64,000 nt of DNA, taken from contig NC_014640.1 in NCBI RefSeq assembly GCF_000165835.1, positions 1,736,001 through 1,800,000 on the forward strand. The letters run 5' to 3'. Under the pieces are notes generated by a model. It was not told the origin of the DNA and ran no database searches. It worked only from the letters and a program-made list of their open reading frames with translations. Position 1 is the first letter of the stretch. Every line of letters starts with the position of its first letter. This DNA is from Achromobacter xylosoxidans A8. GTDB taxonomy: Bacteria > Pseudomonadota > Gammaproteobacteria > Burkholderiales > Burkholderiaceae_B. The position numbers and the translations under genes are program-made. Shown here in pieces: positions 1-8,687 of the stretch.

Positions 1-2108
1 ACGGTCAGGTAGTAGAACTCGTCGCGCTGTTCGTCGAGCATGCGGCGCATGCCGTGTTCGACGATGACGGCGACCTCGAAGGCGTAGGCCGGGTCATAGG
101 CGCGGCAGTTGGGCACGGTGGCTGCAATGATGTGGCTGGAGCCGTCCTGGTGCTGCAGGCCTTCGCCGCCCAGGGTGGTGCGGCCGGAGGTGGCGCCGAT
201 GAGGAAGCCGCGCGTGCGCTGGTCGGCCGCGGCCCAGATCAGGTCGCCAATGCGCTGGAAGCCGAACATCGAGTAATAGATATAGAAGGGCAGCATCGGC
301 AGGCCGTTGACCGAGTAGCTGGTGCCGGCGGCCGTCCACGAGGAAATCGCGCCGGCCTCGGTAATGCCTTCTTCCAGGATCTGGCCGTCGCGCGCCTCGC
401 GGTAGTACAGCACCGAGCCTATGTCCTCGGGTTCGTAGAGCTGGCCTTGCGCCGAATAGATGCCGATCTGGCGGAACAGGTTGGCCATGCCGAAGGTGCG
501 CGCCTCGTCGGCCACGATAGGCACGATGCGCGGCCCCACGGCGGCGTCCTTGAGCAGCGCGGTCAGCATGCGCACGATGGCCATGGTGGACGACATTTCC
601 TTGCCGTCCGCGGCCAGCGCGAAGCGCGCCCAGTGTTCCGCGTCCGGCGGCGCCAGCCGGGGAGCCTCGGTGTTGCGGCGGGGAATGTGGCCGCCCAGCG
701 CGGCGCGGCGCGCTTGCAGGTGGCGCAGTTCGGCGCTGTCTTCGGCCGGGCGGTAGAATTTCAGCGCCAGGCAGTCGGCGTCCGAGATCGGCAGCGCGAA
801 GCGGTCGCGGAAGGCCAGCAACGCCTCGTCGTCCAGCTTCTTTTGCTGGTGCGTGGTCATCTTGCCCTGGCCGGCGGATCCCATGCCGAAGCCCTTCTTG
901 GTCTGCGCCAGGATGACCGTGGGCTGGCCGCGATGGCTCGCGGCGCGGTGGTAGGCCGCATGGATCTTCACCATGTCATGGCCGCCGCGGTGCAGCCGGT
1001 CGATGGCCTCGTCGCTCCAGTCGGCCACCAGGGCGGCCAGTTCGGGATTCTGGTTGAAGAAGTGCGCGCGGTTGAAGGCGCCGTCGTTGGCCGCAAAGGT
1101 CTGGAATTGTCCGTCCACGGTATTGGCGAAAGCGCGCGCCAGGGCGCCATTGGTGTCGCGCCGCAGGAGGGCGTCCCAGTCGCTGCCCCAGACCAGCTTG
1201 ATGACGTTCCAGCCGGCGCCGGCGTACAGCGTTTCCAGTTCGTCGATGATGCGGCCGTTGCCGCGCACCGGGCCGTCCAGGCGCTGCAGGTTGCAGTTGA
1301 CGACGAACACCAGGTTGTCGAGTTTTTCGCGCGCGGCCAGGGTCAGCGCGGCGATGGATTCGGGTTCGTCCATTTCGCCGTCGCCGAAGATGCCCCAGAC
1401 CTTGCGGTCGCCGCCTGGCACCAGCGAGCGGTGTTCGAGGTAGCGCATGAAGCGCGCCTGGTAGATGGCGTTGATGGGACCGATGCCCATCGAGCCCGTG
1501 GGGAACTGCCAGAAGTCCGGCATCAGCCACGGGTGCGGGTACGACGACAGTCCGCGCAGGCCGCGGGCCGACGCGGTGATCTCCTGGCGGAAATGCGCCA
1601 GGTCTTCTTCGCCGAGGAAGCCTTCCAGGTAGGCGCGGGCGTACACGCCGGGCGCCGAGTGCGGCTGCATGTAGACCAGGTCGCCCGGGCCGTCCTGGCT
1701 TTGCGCGCGGAAGAAGTGGTTGAAGCCCACCTCGAACAGGTCGGCGGCCGAGGCGTAGCTGGCGATGTGGCCGCCCAGCTCGCCGTGCGCCTGGTTGGCG
1801 CGCACCACCATGGCCAGCGCGTTCCAGCGGTTGATGCGGGCGATGCGCTCCTCCACGGCCAGGTTGCCGGGGAAGGGCGGTTCCTGGTCGGCGGGGATGG
1901 TGTTGAGGTAGGCGGTGCGGGTCTGGCTGTTGGCGCGCAGCCCCAGCGACGCTGCATGGCCCAGCAGGTTGTCCAGCACATAGCCTGCGCGCTCAGAACC
2001 TTCCGCCTGGACCAGCGCCTGCAGCGCGTCGCGCCATTCGGCGGTTTCGGCGGGGTCGGCGTCGTGCTGGATATCTTGCCCGGGGCGGGCGGAACTGGCG
2101 TCGCGCAT
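1..2108 (-). CDS. aceE: Pyruvate dehydrogenase E1 component, homodimeric type (3' end outside the window)
   Basis: Thiamine-diphosphate enzyme that decarboxylates pyruvate and acetylates the lipoyl group of the E2 subunit, feeding acetyl-CoA into the TCA cycle. About 702 codons are visible; the family is about 890 residues, so the C-terminal fifth lies beyond position 1. The reading frame shows the family's N-terminal stretch (GFNHFFRAQSQDGPGD, then GPINAIYQARFMRYLEHR), the ThDP-binding GDGEMDEPES segment, and a later segment with EGLQHQDGSSH. The start ATG at 2106-2108 is preceded by AGGAGA at a good distance. It is divergent from the OPT transporter. The E2 and E3 genes would be expected downstream, outside the window. 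Identity is close to certain. Confidence 0.96.
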   Translation of the reverse strand, partial: MRDASSARPGQDIQHDADPAETAEWRDALQALVQAEGSERAGYVLDNLLGHAASLGLRANSQTRTAYLNTIPADQEPPFPGNLAVEERIARINRWNALAMVVRANQAHGELGGHIASYASAADLFEVGFNHFFRAQSQDGPGDLVYMQPHSAPGVYARAYLEGFLGEEDLAHFRQEITASARGLRGLSSYPHPWLMPDFWQFPTGSMGIGPINAIYQARFMRYLEHRSLVPGGDRKVWGIFGDGEMDEPESIAALTLAAREKLDNLVFVVNCNLQRLDGPVRGNGRIIDELETLYAGAGWNVIKLVWGSDWDALLRRDTNGALARAFANTVDGQFQTFAANDGAFNRAHFFNQNPELAALVADWSDEAIDRLHRGGHDMVKIHAAYHRAASHRGQPTVILAQTKKGFGMGSAGQGKMTTHQQKKLDDEALLAFRDRFALPISDADCLALKFYRPAEDSAELRHLQARRAALGGHIPRRNTEAPRLAPPDAEHWARFALAADGKEMSSTMAIVRMLTALLKDAAVGPRIVPIVADEARTFGMANLFRQIGIYSAQGQLYEPEDIGSVLYYREARDGQILEEGITEAGAISSWTAAGTSYSVNGLPMLPFYIYYSMFGFQRIGDLIWAAADQRTRGFLIGATSGRTTLGGEGLQHQDGSSHIIAATVPNCRAYDPAYAFEVAVIVEHGMRRMLDEQRDEFYYLT

Positions 2109-2181
2109 GGTCTTGTCGTCTCCTGTTATGACGTCCATGCTAGACCCTAGCCCCTGGCATGGGTAATCAAAATTTTGGGGA

Positions 2182-2195
2182 AATTTCCGGAAATT
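2182..2195. promoter_or_regulatory. Perfect 14-bp palindrome in the aceE / OPT transporter intergenic region
   Basis: AATTTCCGGAAATT is its own reverse complement. A second palindrome, CAAAATTTTG, lies at 2168-2177, with centres 16 bp apart. They sit about 75-100 bp upstream of aceE, just past a possible minus-strand -10 (TATGCT, 2197-2202). The position suits an operator controlling aceE. It does not match the PdhR consensus that I know, and the regulator is not identified. Confidence 0.4.
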
Positions 2196-2332
2196 CAGCA
2201 TAATCTGTTGCAGGTTTTGCGGCTTGCGGCAGCTTCTGCCGAGGATGTGCCCGGCCGCCGCCCGGAGGGGGTGGCCGCAGGGTGGACGCGAAGGCGCTAG
2301 AATTCGCGGCTGGCATGATAGGAATTACTGCA

Positions 2333-4381
2333 ATGACCCAACCCATCAGCGTCCCGGCAGAGGTCACGTTGCCCGAACTTACGTTCCGCGGCATCCTCCT
2401 GGGCGCAATCATCACCGTCATCTTCACGGCCTCCAACGTCTTCCTCGGACTGAAGGTGGGCCTGACGTTCTCATCCGCCATTCCGGCCGCCGTGATCTCG
2501 ATGTCCGTCCTGCGGCTGTTCAAGGACGCGAACATCCTTGAAAACAATATGGTGCAGACCCAGGCCTCGGCGGCCGGCACGCTGTCGTCCATCATCTTCA
2601 TCCTGCCGGCCCTGGTCATGATGGGGCACTGGCAGGGCTTCCCGTTCTGGCAGACGCTGGGCATCTGCGCGGCGGGCGGCATGCTCGGCGTGATGTTCAC
2701 CATTCCGCTGCGCCACGTGATGGTGGTGCAGAGCGACCTGCCGTATCCGGAAGGCGTGGCGGCCGCTGAAATCCTGCGGGTGGGCAGCGCCGAACGCGCC
2801 CAGGACGAGGCCGAGGAAAACGGACGGGCGCCGGCCAAGACGGCCACTGGCATGGGCGACATCGTCGCCGGCGGCGTGGTCGCTGCCGCGGTCAGCTTCG
2901 CCGCCAGCGGCTTGCGGGTCTTGGGCGACAGCGTCAGCGGCTGGTTCGCGCTGGGCGGCGCGGTGTTCCGGCTGCCCATGGGCTTCTCGTTGGCGCTGCT
3001 GGGCGCCGGCTACCTGATCGGCATTGTTGCGGGTCTGGCCATGCTGACCGGGCTGGTCATTTCCTGGGGCATCGCCGTACCCATCCTGACCGCCATGGGC
3101 GACATGCCCGCGGACGTGTCGCTGGCCAAGTACGCCACGGGCCTGTGGGCTTCGCAGGTGCGCTTCATCGGCGCCGGCGTGATCGGCGTGGGCGCCATCT
3201 GGACGCTGGCCACGCTGTTCATGCCGATGGCGCGCGGCGTCAAGGCCTCGTTCGCGGCCCTGACCAAGGCGGGCGCGGCCCGCGCCGGACAAGCGCCGCG
3301 CACCGAGCGCGACCTGTCGGCCGGCTGGATCTCGGCGGTGACGCTGGTGCTGGTGGCGGTCCTGGTGGTGACCTTCCAGGTGTTCCTGTCGGGTGCGCCG
3401 CTGTCGCCCGCGGCGATATGGAAGCTGGTGGCCTACGCCGTGCTGTTCGCTTTCGTGTTTGGCTTCCTGGTGGCCGCGGCCTGCGGCTACATGGCCGGCC
3501 TGGTGGGTTCCTCGACCAGCCCGATCTCGGGCGTGGGCATCGTCGCCATCGTGCTGGTGTCGCTCCTGATGCTGGCGCTGGGCGGCGAGCTGCTGGGCGC
3601 GGAGAACGGCGTGCAGATGGCGATCGCCCTGGCTATCTTCAGCACCTCGGCAGTGGTGGCGGTGGCCTCCATTTCCAACGACAACCTGCAGGACCTGAAG
3701 ACCGGCTGGCTGGTGGGCGCGACGCCCTGGCGCCAGCAGGTGGCCCTGCTGATCGGCTGCGTGGCCGGCGCGGCGGTGATTTCGCCGGTGCTGGAGCTGC
3801 TCTATAACGCCTACGGCTTTGCCGACGCCATGCCGCGCGAGGGCATGGACCCGGCGCAGGCCCTGTCGGCGCCGCAGGCGACCTTGATGCTGGCGATTGC
3901 GCGCGGCATCTTCACGCACCAGCTCAACTGGACCATGATCCTGATCGGCATGGCGGTCGGCGTGGGCCTGATCGTGGTCGACGAGATCATGAAGCGCACC
4001 TGCCGCGTGGCCCGGATCCCGGTGCTGGCCGTGGGTATCGGCATCTATCTGCCGCCCACCGTCGCCGCGCCCATCGTGGTCGGCGCGGTCCTGGCCTGGC
4101 TTTTGGAACGCGCCCTGCGCCGCCGCGCGGCTGCGGCCGGCAAGCCCTACGAGCAGTTTGCGGATGCGGCCAACCGTCGCGGCGTGCTGATCGCCTCGGG
4201 CCTGATCGTGGGTGAAAGCCTGGTCGGCGTACTGATGGCCGGCATCATCGGCGCGGCCGGCACGGAAGCGCCGCTGGCGATCGCCGGCGCGGGCTTCGAG
4301 CACACGGCGTCGTTCCTGGGCCTGGCCGTCTTCGTGCTGGTGGCGATCCTGTTCTGGCGCCGGGTGATGAAGCTGGCGTGA
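2333..4381 (+). CDS. OPT-family oligopeptide (or metal-chelate) transporter
   Basis: Integral inner-membrane transporter of the OPT superfamily, whose bacterial members take up oligopeptides or possibly metal chelates; the substrate is not readable here. It has 682 residues with many hydrophobic segments. The first contains the family-typical NVFLGLKVGLTFSSAIPAAV, followed by NNMVQTQASAAGTLSS and PYPEGVAAAEIL, and later GSSTSPISGVG. An in-frame GTG at 2282 and ATG at 2315 exist, but ATG 2333 has AGGA nine bases upstream and gives the usual N-terminus. The gene is convergent with the M20 hydrolase across a shared terminator. Peptide import near a nitrogen-scavenging operon is suggestive only. 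Confidence 0.88.
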   Translation: MTQPISVPAEVTLPELTFRGILLGAIITVIFTASNVFLGLKVGLTFSSAIPAAVISMSVLRLFKDANILENNMVQTQASAAGTLSSIIFILPALVMMGHWQGFPFWQTLGICAAGGMLGVMFTIPLRHVMVVQSDLPYPEGVAAAEILRVGSAERAQDEAEENGRAPAKTATGMGDIVAGGVVAAAVSFAASGLRVLGDSVSGWFALGGAVFRLPMGFSLALLGAGYLIGIVAGLAMLTGLVISWGIAVPILTAMGDMPADVSLAKYATGLWASQVRFIGAGVIGVGAIWTLATLFMPMARGVKASFAALTKAGAARAGQAPRTERDLSAGWISAVTLVLVAVLVVTFQVFLSGAPLSPAAIWKLVAYAVLFAFVFGFLVAAACGYMAGLVGSSTSPISGVGIVAIVLVSLLMLALGGELLGAENGVQMAIALAIFSTSAVVAVASISNDNLQDLKTGWLVGATPWRQQVALLIGCVAGAAVISPVLELLYNAYGFADAMPREGMDPAQALSAPQATLMLAIARGIFTHQLNWTMILIGMAVGVGLIVVDEIMKRTCRVARIPVLAVGIGIYLPPTVAAPIVVGAVLAWLLERALRRRAAAAGKPYEQFADAANRRGVLIASGLIVGESLVGVLMAGIIGAAGTEAPLAIAGAGFEHTASFLGLAVFVLVAILFWRRVMKLA

Positions 4382-4413
4382 TACGCCCGGCCGGTCCTGC
4401 CGGGCGGGCGTAT
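4381..4413. terminator. Bidirectional hairpin between the convergent OPT and M20 genes
   Basis: ATACGCCCG pairs with CGGGCGTAT, and CCGG pairs with CCGG inside after a one-base bulge. The hairpin occupies the whole 30-bp gap and overlaps both stop codons, but has no long U tract. Confidence 0.6.
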
Positions 4414-5645
4414 CAGGCGGCGTCCAGCAGGTCGGCCAGCGTGCGGGCGATGACCTTGGTGGCGCGCCGCAGATCTTCCAGCACCACGCGTTCATCGTTG
4501 CGCTTGGCGTGCGATTCCAGCACGGTGCGCGGTCCGGCGCCGTAGATCACCCCCGGGATGCCCGCTTCGGCGTACAGGCGCACGTCGGTATAGAGCGGTG
4601 TGCCCATGGCGGCGATGGGTTCGCCGAACAATTCCTCCCCGTGCTTCTGGATCGCCTGCACCAACGCCTGGTTGCCCGGCAGCGGACGCATGGCATTGGC
4701 CAGCAGCAGGCGCTTGATGTCCACGCTGATACCGGGCATGGAGGCGGCGGTTTCCTGGATGATGCGGCGGATGTCGGCTTCGACTTCGGCCGCATTCTCT
4801 TCGGGGATCATGCGGCGGTCCAGCTTGAATACGACTTTGCCAGGGACCACGTTGGTATTGGTGCCGCCTTCGATGCGGCCGACATTCAGATAGGGGTGGC
4901 TGATGCCAGGCACCTCCGACCTGATTTCGCGATACCGCGCGTTCTGCGCGTACAGCGCGTTCAGGATCGCGACCGCGCCTTGCAGCGCGTCCACGCCGCT
5001 GCTGGGAATGGCGGCATGCGCCATCTTGCCGTGCACCGTCACTTCCATTTGCAGGCAGCCGTTGTGCGCGGTGACGACTTCGTAGCTGAAGCCCGCGGCG
5101 ATCAGCAGGTCGGGCTTGGTCAGCCCCTGCGACAACAGCCAGCCGGGGCCGAGCAGGCCGCCGAATTCCTCGTCGTAGGTGAAGTGCAGTTCGACCGCGC
5201 CGCGGCTGGGCCGGGCGACGGCTTCCAGCGCGCGCAGGGCGTAGGTGTAGCTGGCGAAGTCGCTCTTGCTGACGGCGGCGGCGCGGCCGTACAGGCTGCC
5301 GTTGTCGATGTCGCCACCGTAGGGATCGTGTTCCCAGCCTTCGCCTGGCGGCACCACGTCGCCGTGGGCGTTGAGCGCCACGCGCAGGCCGCCGGCGCCA
5401 TACTCGCGGCGCACGATGAGGTTGGTGATGGATTGCAGCCCGTAGTCCCGCACGGCCCCGGCGGGCACCGGGTGGGCCTCGGCCTCCAGGCCGAAGCCTT
5501 GCAGCAGTTCGGCCGTGCGTTCGGCGTGCGGGGCGTTATTGCCGGGGGGCGTGTCGGTCGGCACGCGCACCAGCTCCTGCAGGAAGCGGACTTCCTCGTC
5601 AAAGTGGGCGTCAATCCAGGCGTCGAGTCGGGCGTAGTCGGTCAT
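4413..5645 (-). CDS. M20-family metallohydrolase (ArgE/DapE type) of the ureide operon
   Basis: Predicted cytoplasmic zinc amidohydrolase of 410 residues. The first metal motif is AHGDVVP and the acid-base segment is TYDEEFGG. Where most relatives have GRGxxDMKG, this protein has GRAAAVSKSDF, a variant that shifts or replaces the usual bridging Asp. The ATG lies 6 bp downstream of the uraD-allC stop, so it is the third gene of a puuE, uraD-allC, M20 operon. Position suggests a role in a late step of ureide or carbamoyl-amino-acid breakdown. Acetylornithine deacetylase-like or peptidase activity is an alternative that sequence alone cannot exclude. Confidence 0.82.
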   Translation of the reverse strand: MTDYARLDAWIDAHFDEEVRFLQELVRVPTDTPPGNNAPHAERTAELLQGFGLEAEAHPVPAGAVRDYGLQSITNLIVRREYGAGGLRVALNAHGDVVPPGEGWEHDPYGGDIDNGSLYGRAAAVSKSDFASYTYALRALEAVARPSRGAVELHFTYDEEFGGLLGPGWLLSQGLTKPDLLIAAGFSYEVVTAHNGCLQMEVTVHGKMAHAAIPSSGVDALQGAVAILNALYAQNARYREIRSEVPGISHPYLNVGRIEGGTNTNVVPGKVVFKLDRRMIPEENAAEVEADIRRIIQETAASMPGISVDIKRLLLANAMRPLPGNQALVQAIQKHGEELFGEPIAAMGTPLYTDVRLYAEAGIPGVIYGAGPRTVLESHAKRNDERVVLEDLRRATKVIARTLADLLDAA

Positions 5646-5651
5646 GGTCGG

Positions 5652-7421
5652 CTATTGGGTGTCGTGGGCAAGGTCGTCGAGCAGGCGCAGGAACGCCAGC
5701 ACGGCAAGCTGGATGTCGTCGCTGGAGGTGGACTCGCGCGGGTTGTGGCTGATGCCGGAATTCTGGCCGCGCACGAACAGCATGGCCTGGGGCATGACCT
5801 CGTGCAGCTTCATGGCGTCGTGGCCGGCGCCGCTGGGCATGCGGTGGACGGGCAGTCCCAGGGCGTCGACGGCGCGTTCCCAGCGCTGCTGCCAGGCGGG
5901 ATCGCTGGGGGCGGCGGCGGCGCGCATGGTTTCTTCCAGCGCATAGCGCAGGCCGCGGCGCTGGCAAATCGCCTCGAGCTCGGCCAGCACGTCGTCCGCC
6001 AGCGCATCGCGCTGCTTGTCGCTGGGCGCGCGCAGGTCGAGGCTGAAGCGGCATTCGCCCGGCACCACGTTGATCGAGCCGCCAGGCACTTCCAGCATGC
6101 CTATGGTGCCCACCGAGTCGCCGTCGCGAGCGGCGCGCTGCTCCACGTACAAGGCCAGTTCGGCGGCGGCGGTGGCCGCGTCGCGGCGGCGGTTCATGGG
6201 GGTGGTGCCGGCATGGCAGGCCAGGCCGTTGATCCGGACCTGATAGCGCACGCAGCCGTTGATCGACGTGACCACGGCCAGCGGCAGTCCCATTTCGTAG
6301 AGCACCGGCCCTTGTTCGATATGGACCTCGACGAAACCCAAGTAGCGCGCGGGATCGCGCTTCAGCTTGGGGATGTCCTCGCTGCGCAGGCCGGCTTGCG
6401 CCATGGCGTCGCGCATGCTGATGCCGTCGGCGTCCTGCTGGTCCAGCCATTCGGGCTTGAAGTCGCCGATCAGCGCGCCGGAACCCAGGAAGGTGGCGCG
6501 GTAGCGCTGGCCTTCCTCTTCCGCGAAGCCTATGACTTCCAGGTGATAAGGCAGGCGTTTGCCCTGGCGGTGCAGTTCGCGCACGCAGGCCATCGGCACG
6601 AAGATGCCCAGCCGGCCGTCGTACTTGCCGGCGTTGCGCACGGTGTCGTAATGGCTGCCGGTCATGAGGGTGGGGGCGTCGGCGTTCTCGGCCAGATAGC
6701 GGCCGACCACGTTGCCCACGGCATCGACGCCGACCTCGTCGAAACCGCAATCCCGCATCCACTGCGACAGCAGAGCGGCGCAGGCGCGATGGGCTGCGGT
6801 CAGGTAGGTGACGGTGAGCTGGCCTTTTTCGGCGTAGCCCGGGTCGCTGTGGACAGCCAGTTGCTCGCCCCAGTCCCAGATGTCGTTGCCGATGGCAGGT
6901 TCGGCGTCGTAGCGCTCGCGCAGGCGGATTTCGGCGATGCGGTGCAGCTGCTGCTGAGCCTCTTCAAATTCGAGGTCCGGCGGGTTGTCGAGGCGGCGGG
7001 CGAATTCGTCGATCACCAACTGGCGCGTCAGGCCGGCGCCGCGCGGACCACGCACGGCCAGCACGAAGGGAAAGCCGAACCGGGTTTTGTAGGCGGCGTT
7101 CAACTCCTGCAGGCGCGCGAGTTCGGCGGGCGTGCAGCCGGCCAATCCAGCCAGTTCCTGCTCGCGTGCGGAATCCGCGCCCAGGGGCGCGCCTGGCGTG
7201 GCCGCCAGCTCGGGATGGGCGCGCAGCAGCGCTGTCCGGGTCTCGGCATCGCCTGCGCTCATGGCCTGGCGCAGGCGCTGACCCAGATCGGCCAGCGAGC
7301 GGAACGGCCGGTGGGCAAGTGCGCGCTCGGCAATCCAGGGCGCGTGCCCGTACAGGCCGTCGAGCATGGCGGCGGCGTCCGCGGGCGCCGCCGCATTGAG
7401 TTGGGCTAGGGTGTGGGCCAT
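5652..7421 (-). CDS. Bifunctional OHCU decarboxylase / allantoate amidohydrolase fusion
   Basis: Two steps of purine breakdown on one chain of 589 residues. Residues about 1-165 match OHCU decarboxylase (UraD): His69 in a HPEL motif, Glu87 in SAREQE, and YKTRFGFPF, which together form the active site that yields S-allantoin. Residues about 175-589 are an M20-type allantoate amidohydrolase with GSHYDTVRNAGKYDG, EEEGQRY, EVHIEQGPVL, CHAGTTPMNRRRDA and GAGHDAMKL, which bind metal and substrate. The ATG at 7421 starts the known UraD N-terminus; the frame is open further upstream but enters puuE. The stop is 6 bp before the M20 start and the start is 11 bp after puuE, which indicates one transcript. 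Urate hydroxylase and UraH are not in the window. Confidence 0.9.
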   Translation of the reverse strand: MAHTLAQLNAAAPADAAAMLDGLYGHAPWIAERALAHRPFRSLADLGQRLRQAMSAGDAETRTALLRAHPELAATPGAPLGADSAREQELAGLAGCTPAELARLQELNAAYKTRFGFPFVLAVRGPRGAGLTRQLVIDEFARRLDNPPDLEFEEAQQQLHRIAEIRLRERYDAEPAIGNDIWDWGEQLAVHSDPGYAEKGQLTVTYLTAAHRACAALLSQWMRDCGFDEVGVDAVGNVVGRYLAENADAPTLMTGSHYDTVRNAGKYDGRLGIFVPMACVRELHRQGKRLPYHLEVIGFAEEEGQRYRATFLGSGALIGDFKPEWLDQQDADGISMRDAMAQAGLRSEDIPKLKRDPARYLGFVEVHIEQGPVLYEMGLPLAVVTSINGCVRYQVRINGLACHAGTTPMNRRRDAATAAAELALYVEQRAARDGDSVGTIGMLEVPGGSINVVPGECRFSLDLRAPSDKQRDALADDVLAELEAICQRRGLRYALEETMRAAAAPSDPAWQQRWERAVDALGLPVHRMPSGAGHDAMKLHEVMPQAMLFVRGQNSGISHNPRESTSSDDIQLAVLAFLRLLDDLAHDTQ

Positions 7422-7432
7422 GGCCGTCCTGT

Positions 7433-8377
7433 TCAGGCGTTGGGGGTATAGGGATGCGCCGCTTGCCAGTGGCGCGCGATGTCGAGCCGCCGGCAGACCC
7501 AGACGCGGTCGTGGCTGGCGATGTGGTCCAGGAAGCGCTGCAGCGCCGTGATGCGGCCGGGCCGGCCCAGCAGGCGGCAATGCATGCCGATGCTCATCAT
7601 CTTGGGCGCCTCGTCGCCTTCGGCATAGAGCGCATCGAAGCTGTCCTTCAGGTACTGGAAGAAGGGATCGGCGTGCGAATAGCCCTGCGGCAAGGCAAAG
7701 CGCATGTCGTTGCAGTCCAGCGTGTAGGGCACGATCAGCTGCGGCACGACGCTGCCGTCCGTCTTTCGCACGCGCATCCAGAAGGGCAGGTCGTCGCCGT
7801 AGTAGTCGCTGTCGTATTCGAAGCCGCCGTAGTCGGCGACCAGGCGCCGGGTACGCGGGCTGTCGCGGCCGGTGTACCAGCCCAGCGGCCGGCTGCCGGT
7901 CAACTGCGTGATGGCGTCCATGGCCAGGCGCATATGCTCGCGCTCGGTGGCTTCGTCTACGTGTTGGTAGTGAATCCAGCGCCAGCCGTGGCAGGCGATC
8001 TCGTGTCCCAGTTCGACGAAGGCGGCGGTCAGTTCCGGGTGGCGTTGCAAGGCCATGCCGACGCCGAACACCGTCAGCGGCAGGCCGCGCTTCTCGAACT
8101 CCCGCAGGATGCGCCAGACGCCCGCGCGCGAGCCGTACTCATAGATGCCTTCCATGCTGAGATGGCGTTCCGGATAGCTGGCGGGGTTGAACATTTCCGA
8201 CAGGAACTGTTCGGACCCGGCGTCGCCATGCAGCACGCTGTTCTCGCCGCCTTCCTCGTAATTCAGCACGAACTGCACCGCGATGCGCGCCTGCCCCGGC
8301 CAGCGCGCATGCGGCGGATTGCGGCCGTAGCCGGCCAGGTCGCGGGGGTAGGGGAGCGTGGAATCGTAGGCGGTCAT
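7433..8377 (-). CDS. puuE: Allantoinase, polysaccharide-deacetylase (PuuE) type
   Basis: Hydrolyses allantoin to allantoate without the classical metal-dependent DAL1 fold. It has 314 residues of the NodB-like deacetylase superfamily with the PuuE N-terminus YPRDLAGYGRNPPHARWPG, NYEEGGE, the SMEGIYEYGSRAGVWR segment, HEIACHGWRWIHYQ and GWYTGRDSPRTR. It is first in a three-gene minus-strand operon whose next gene makes allantoin from OHCU and cleaves allantoate, so the enzymes cover consecutive steps. No strong Shine-Dalgarno precedes the ATG at 8375-8377, but the N-terminus fits the family. A palindromic operator lies about 95-115 bp upstream. Confidence 0.93.
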   Translation of the reverse strand: MTAYDSTLPYPRDLAGYGRNPPHARWPGQARIAVQFVLNYEEGGENSVLHGDAGSEQFLSEMFNPASYPERHLSMEGIYEYGSRAGVWRILREFEKRGLPLTVFGVGMALQRHPELTAAFVELGHEIACHGWRWIHYQHVDEATEREHMRLAMDAITQLTGSRPLGWYTGRDSPRTRRLVADYGGFEYDSDYYGDDLPFWMRVRKTDGSVVPQLIVPYTLDCNDMRFALPQGYSHADPFFQYLKDSFDALYAEGDEAPKMMSIGMHCRLLGRPGRITALQRFLDHIASHDRVWVCRRLDIARHWQAAHPYTPNA

Positions 8378-8470
8378 GAACAGGCGGGCGGAGTGCGCCG
8401 GCGCGTGGCGGCCGGGCGTGGGTTGGCGGACGACTTCCTCATGATCAGCACCATAGCTGGAAATCCTGGT

Positions 8471-8492
8471 TTTGTATACAAACTATGTACAT
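8471..8492. promoter_or_regulatory. Pair of GTAC-centred palindromes upstream of puuE (GntR-like operator)
   Basis: TTTGTATACAAA (8471-8482) is a perfect 12-bp palindrome. ATGTACAT (8485-8492) is a perfect 8-bp one, with centres 12 bp apart. The first resembles sites of GntR/FadR-type repressors. No such regulator gene is in the window. Apart from these sites and the acdS terminator, the 310-bp gap between puuE and acdS holds no supported gene. Confidence 0.5.
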
Positions 8493-8537
8493 GATTTTTC
8501 CCTGACTGAAACGGCGCCACGGAAAAAGTGCGGGCAG

Positions 8538-8572
8538 GAAAAAGCCCAGCCGGCGGATACGCCGGCTGGGCT
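8538..8572 (-). terminator. Rho-independent terminator of acdS
   Basis: Read on the minus strand, a perfect 13-bp stem (AGCCCAGCCGGCG with CGCCGGCTGGGCT) and a 4-nt loop are followed by a run of five T. It lies 115 nt beyond the acdS stop. Confidence 0.85.
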
Positions 8573-8687
8573 GCGCTTCCTGCATCCATCATGGGCGCGG
8601 ACGGCGGGGGCTGGCAAGCCCTGCCATTCGAGGCCGGCCGCTCAGCGCAGGTCGCCGCAAGGCCAGGCGAAAGCGCCGTAGGCGCCC

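Noticed and set aside
54..2150. 698-codon plus-strand open frame opposite aceE, and similar very long antisense frames opposite sucA, lpdA, tex and both cphA genes
   Set aside because: High-GC coding DNA leaves the opposite frames open. These translations are rich in His, Gly, Arg and Val without domains, whereas the listed genes show full family motifs.
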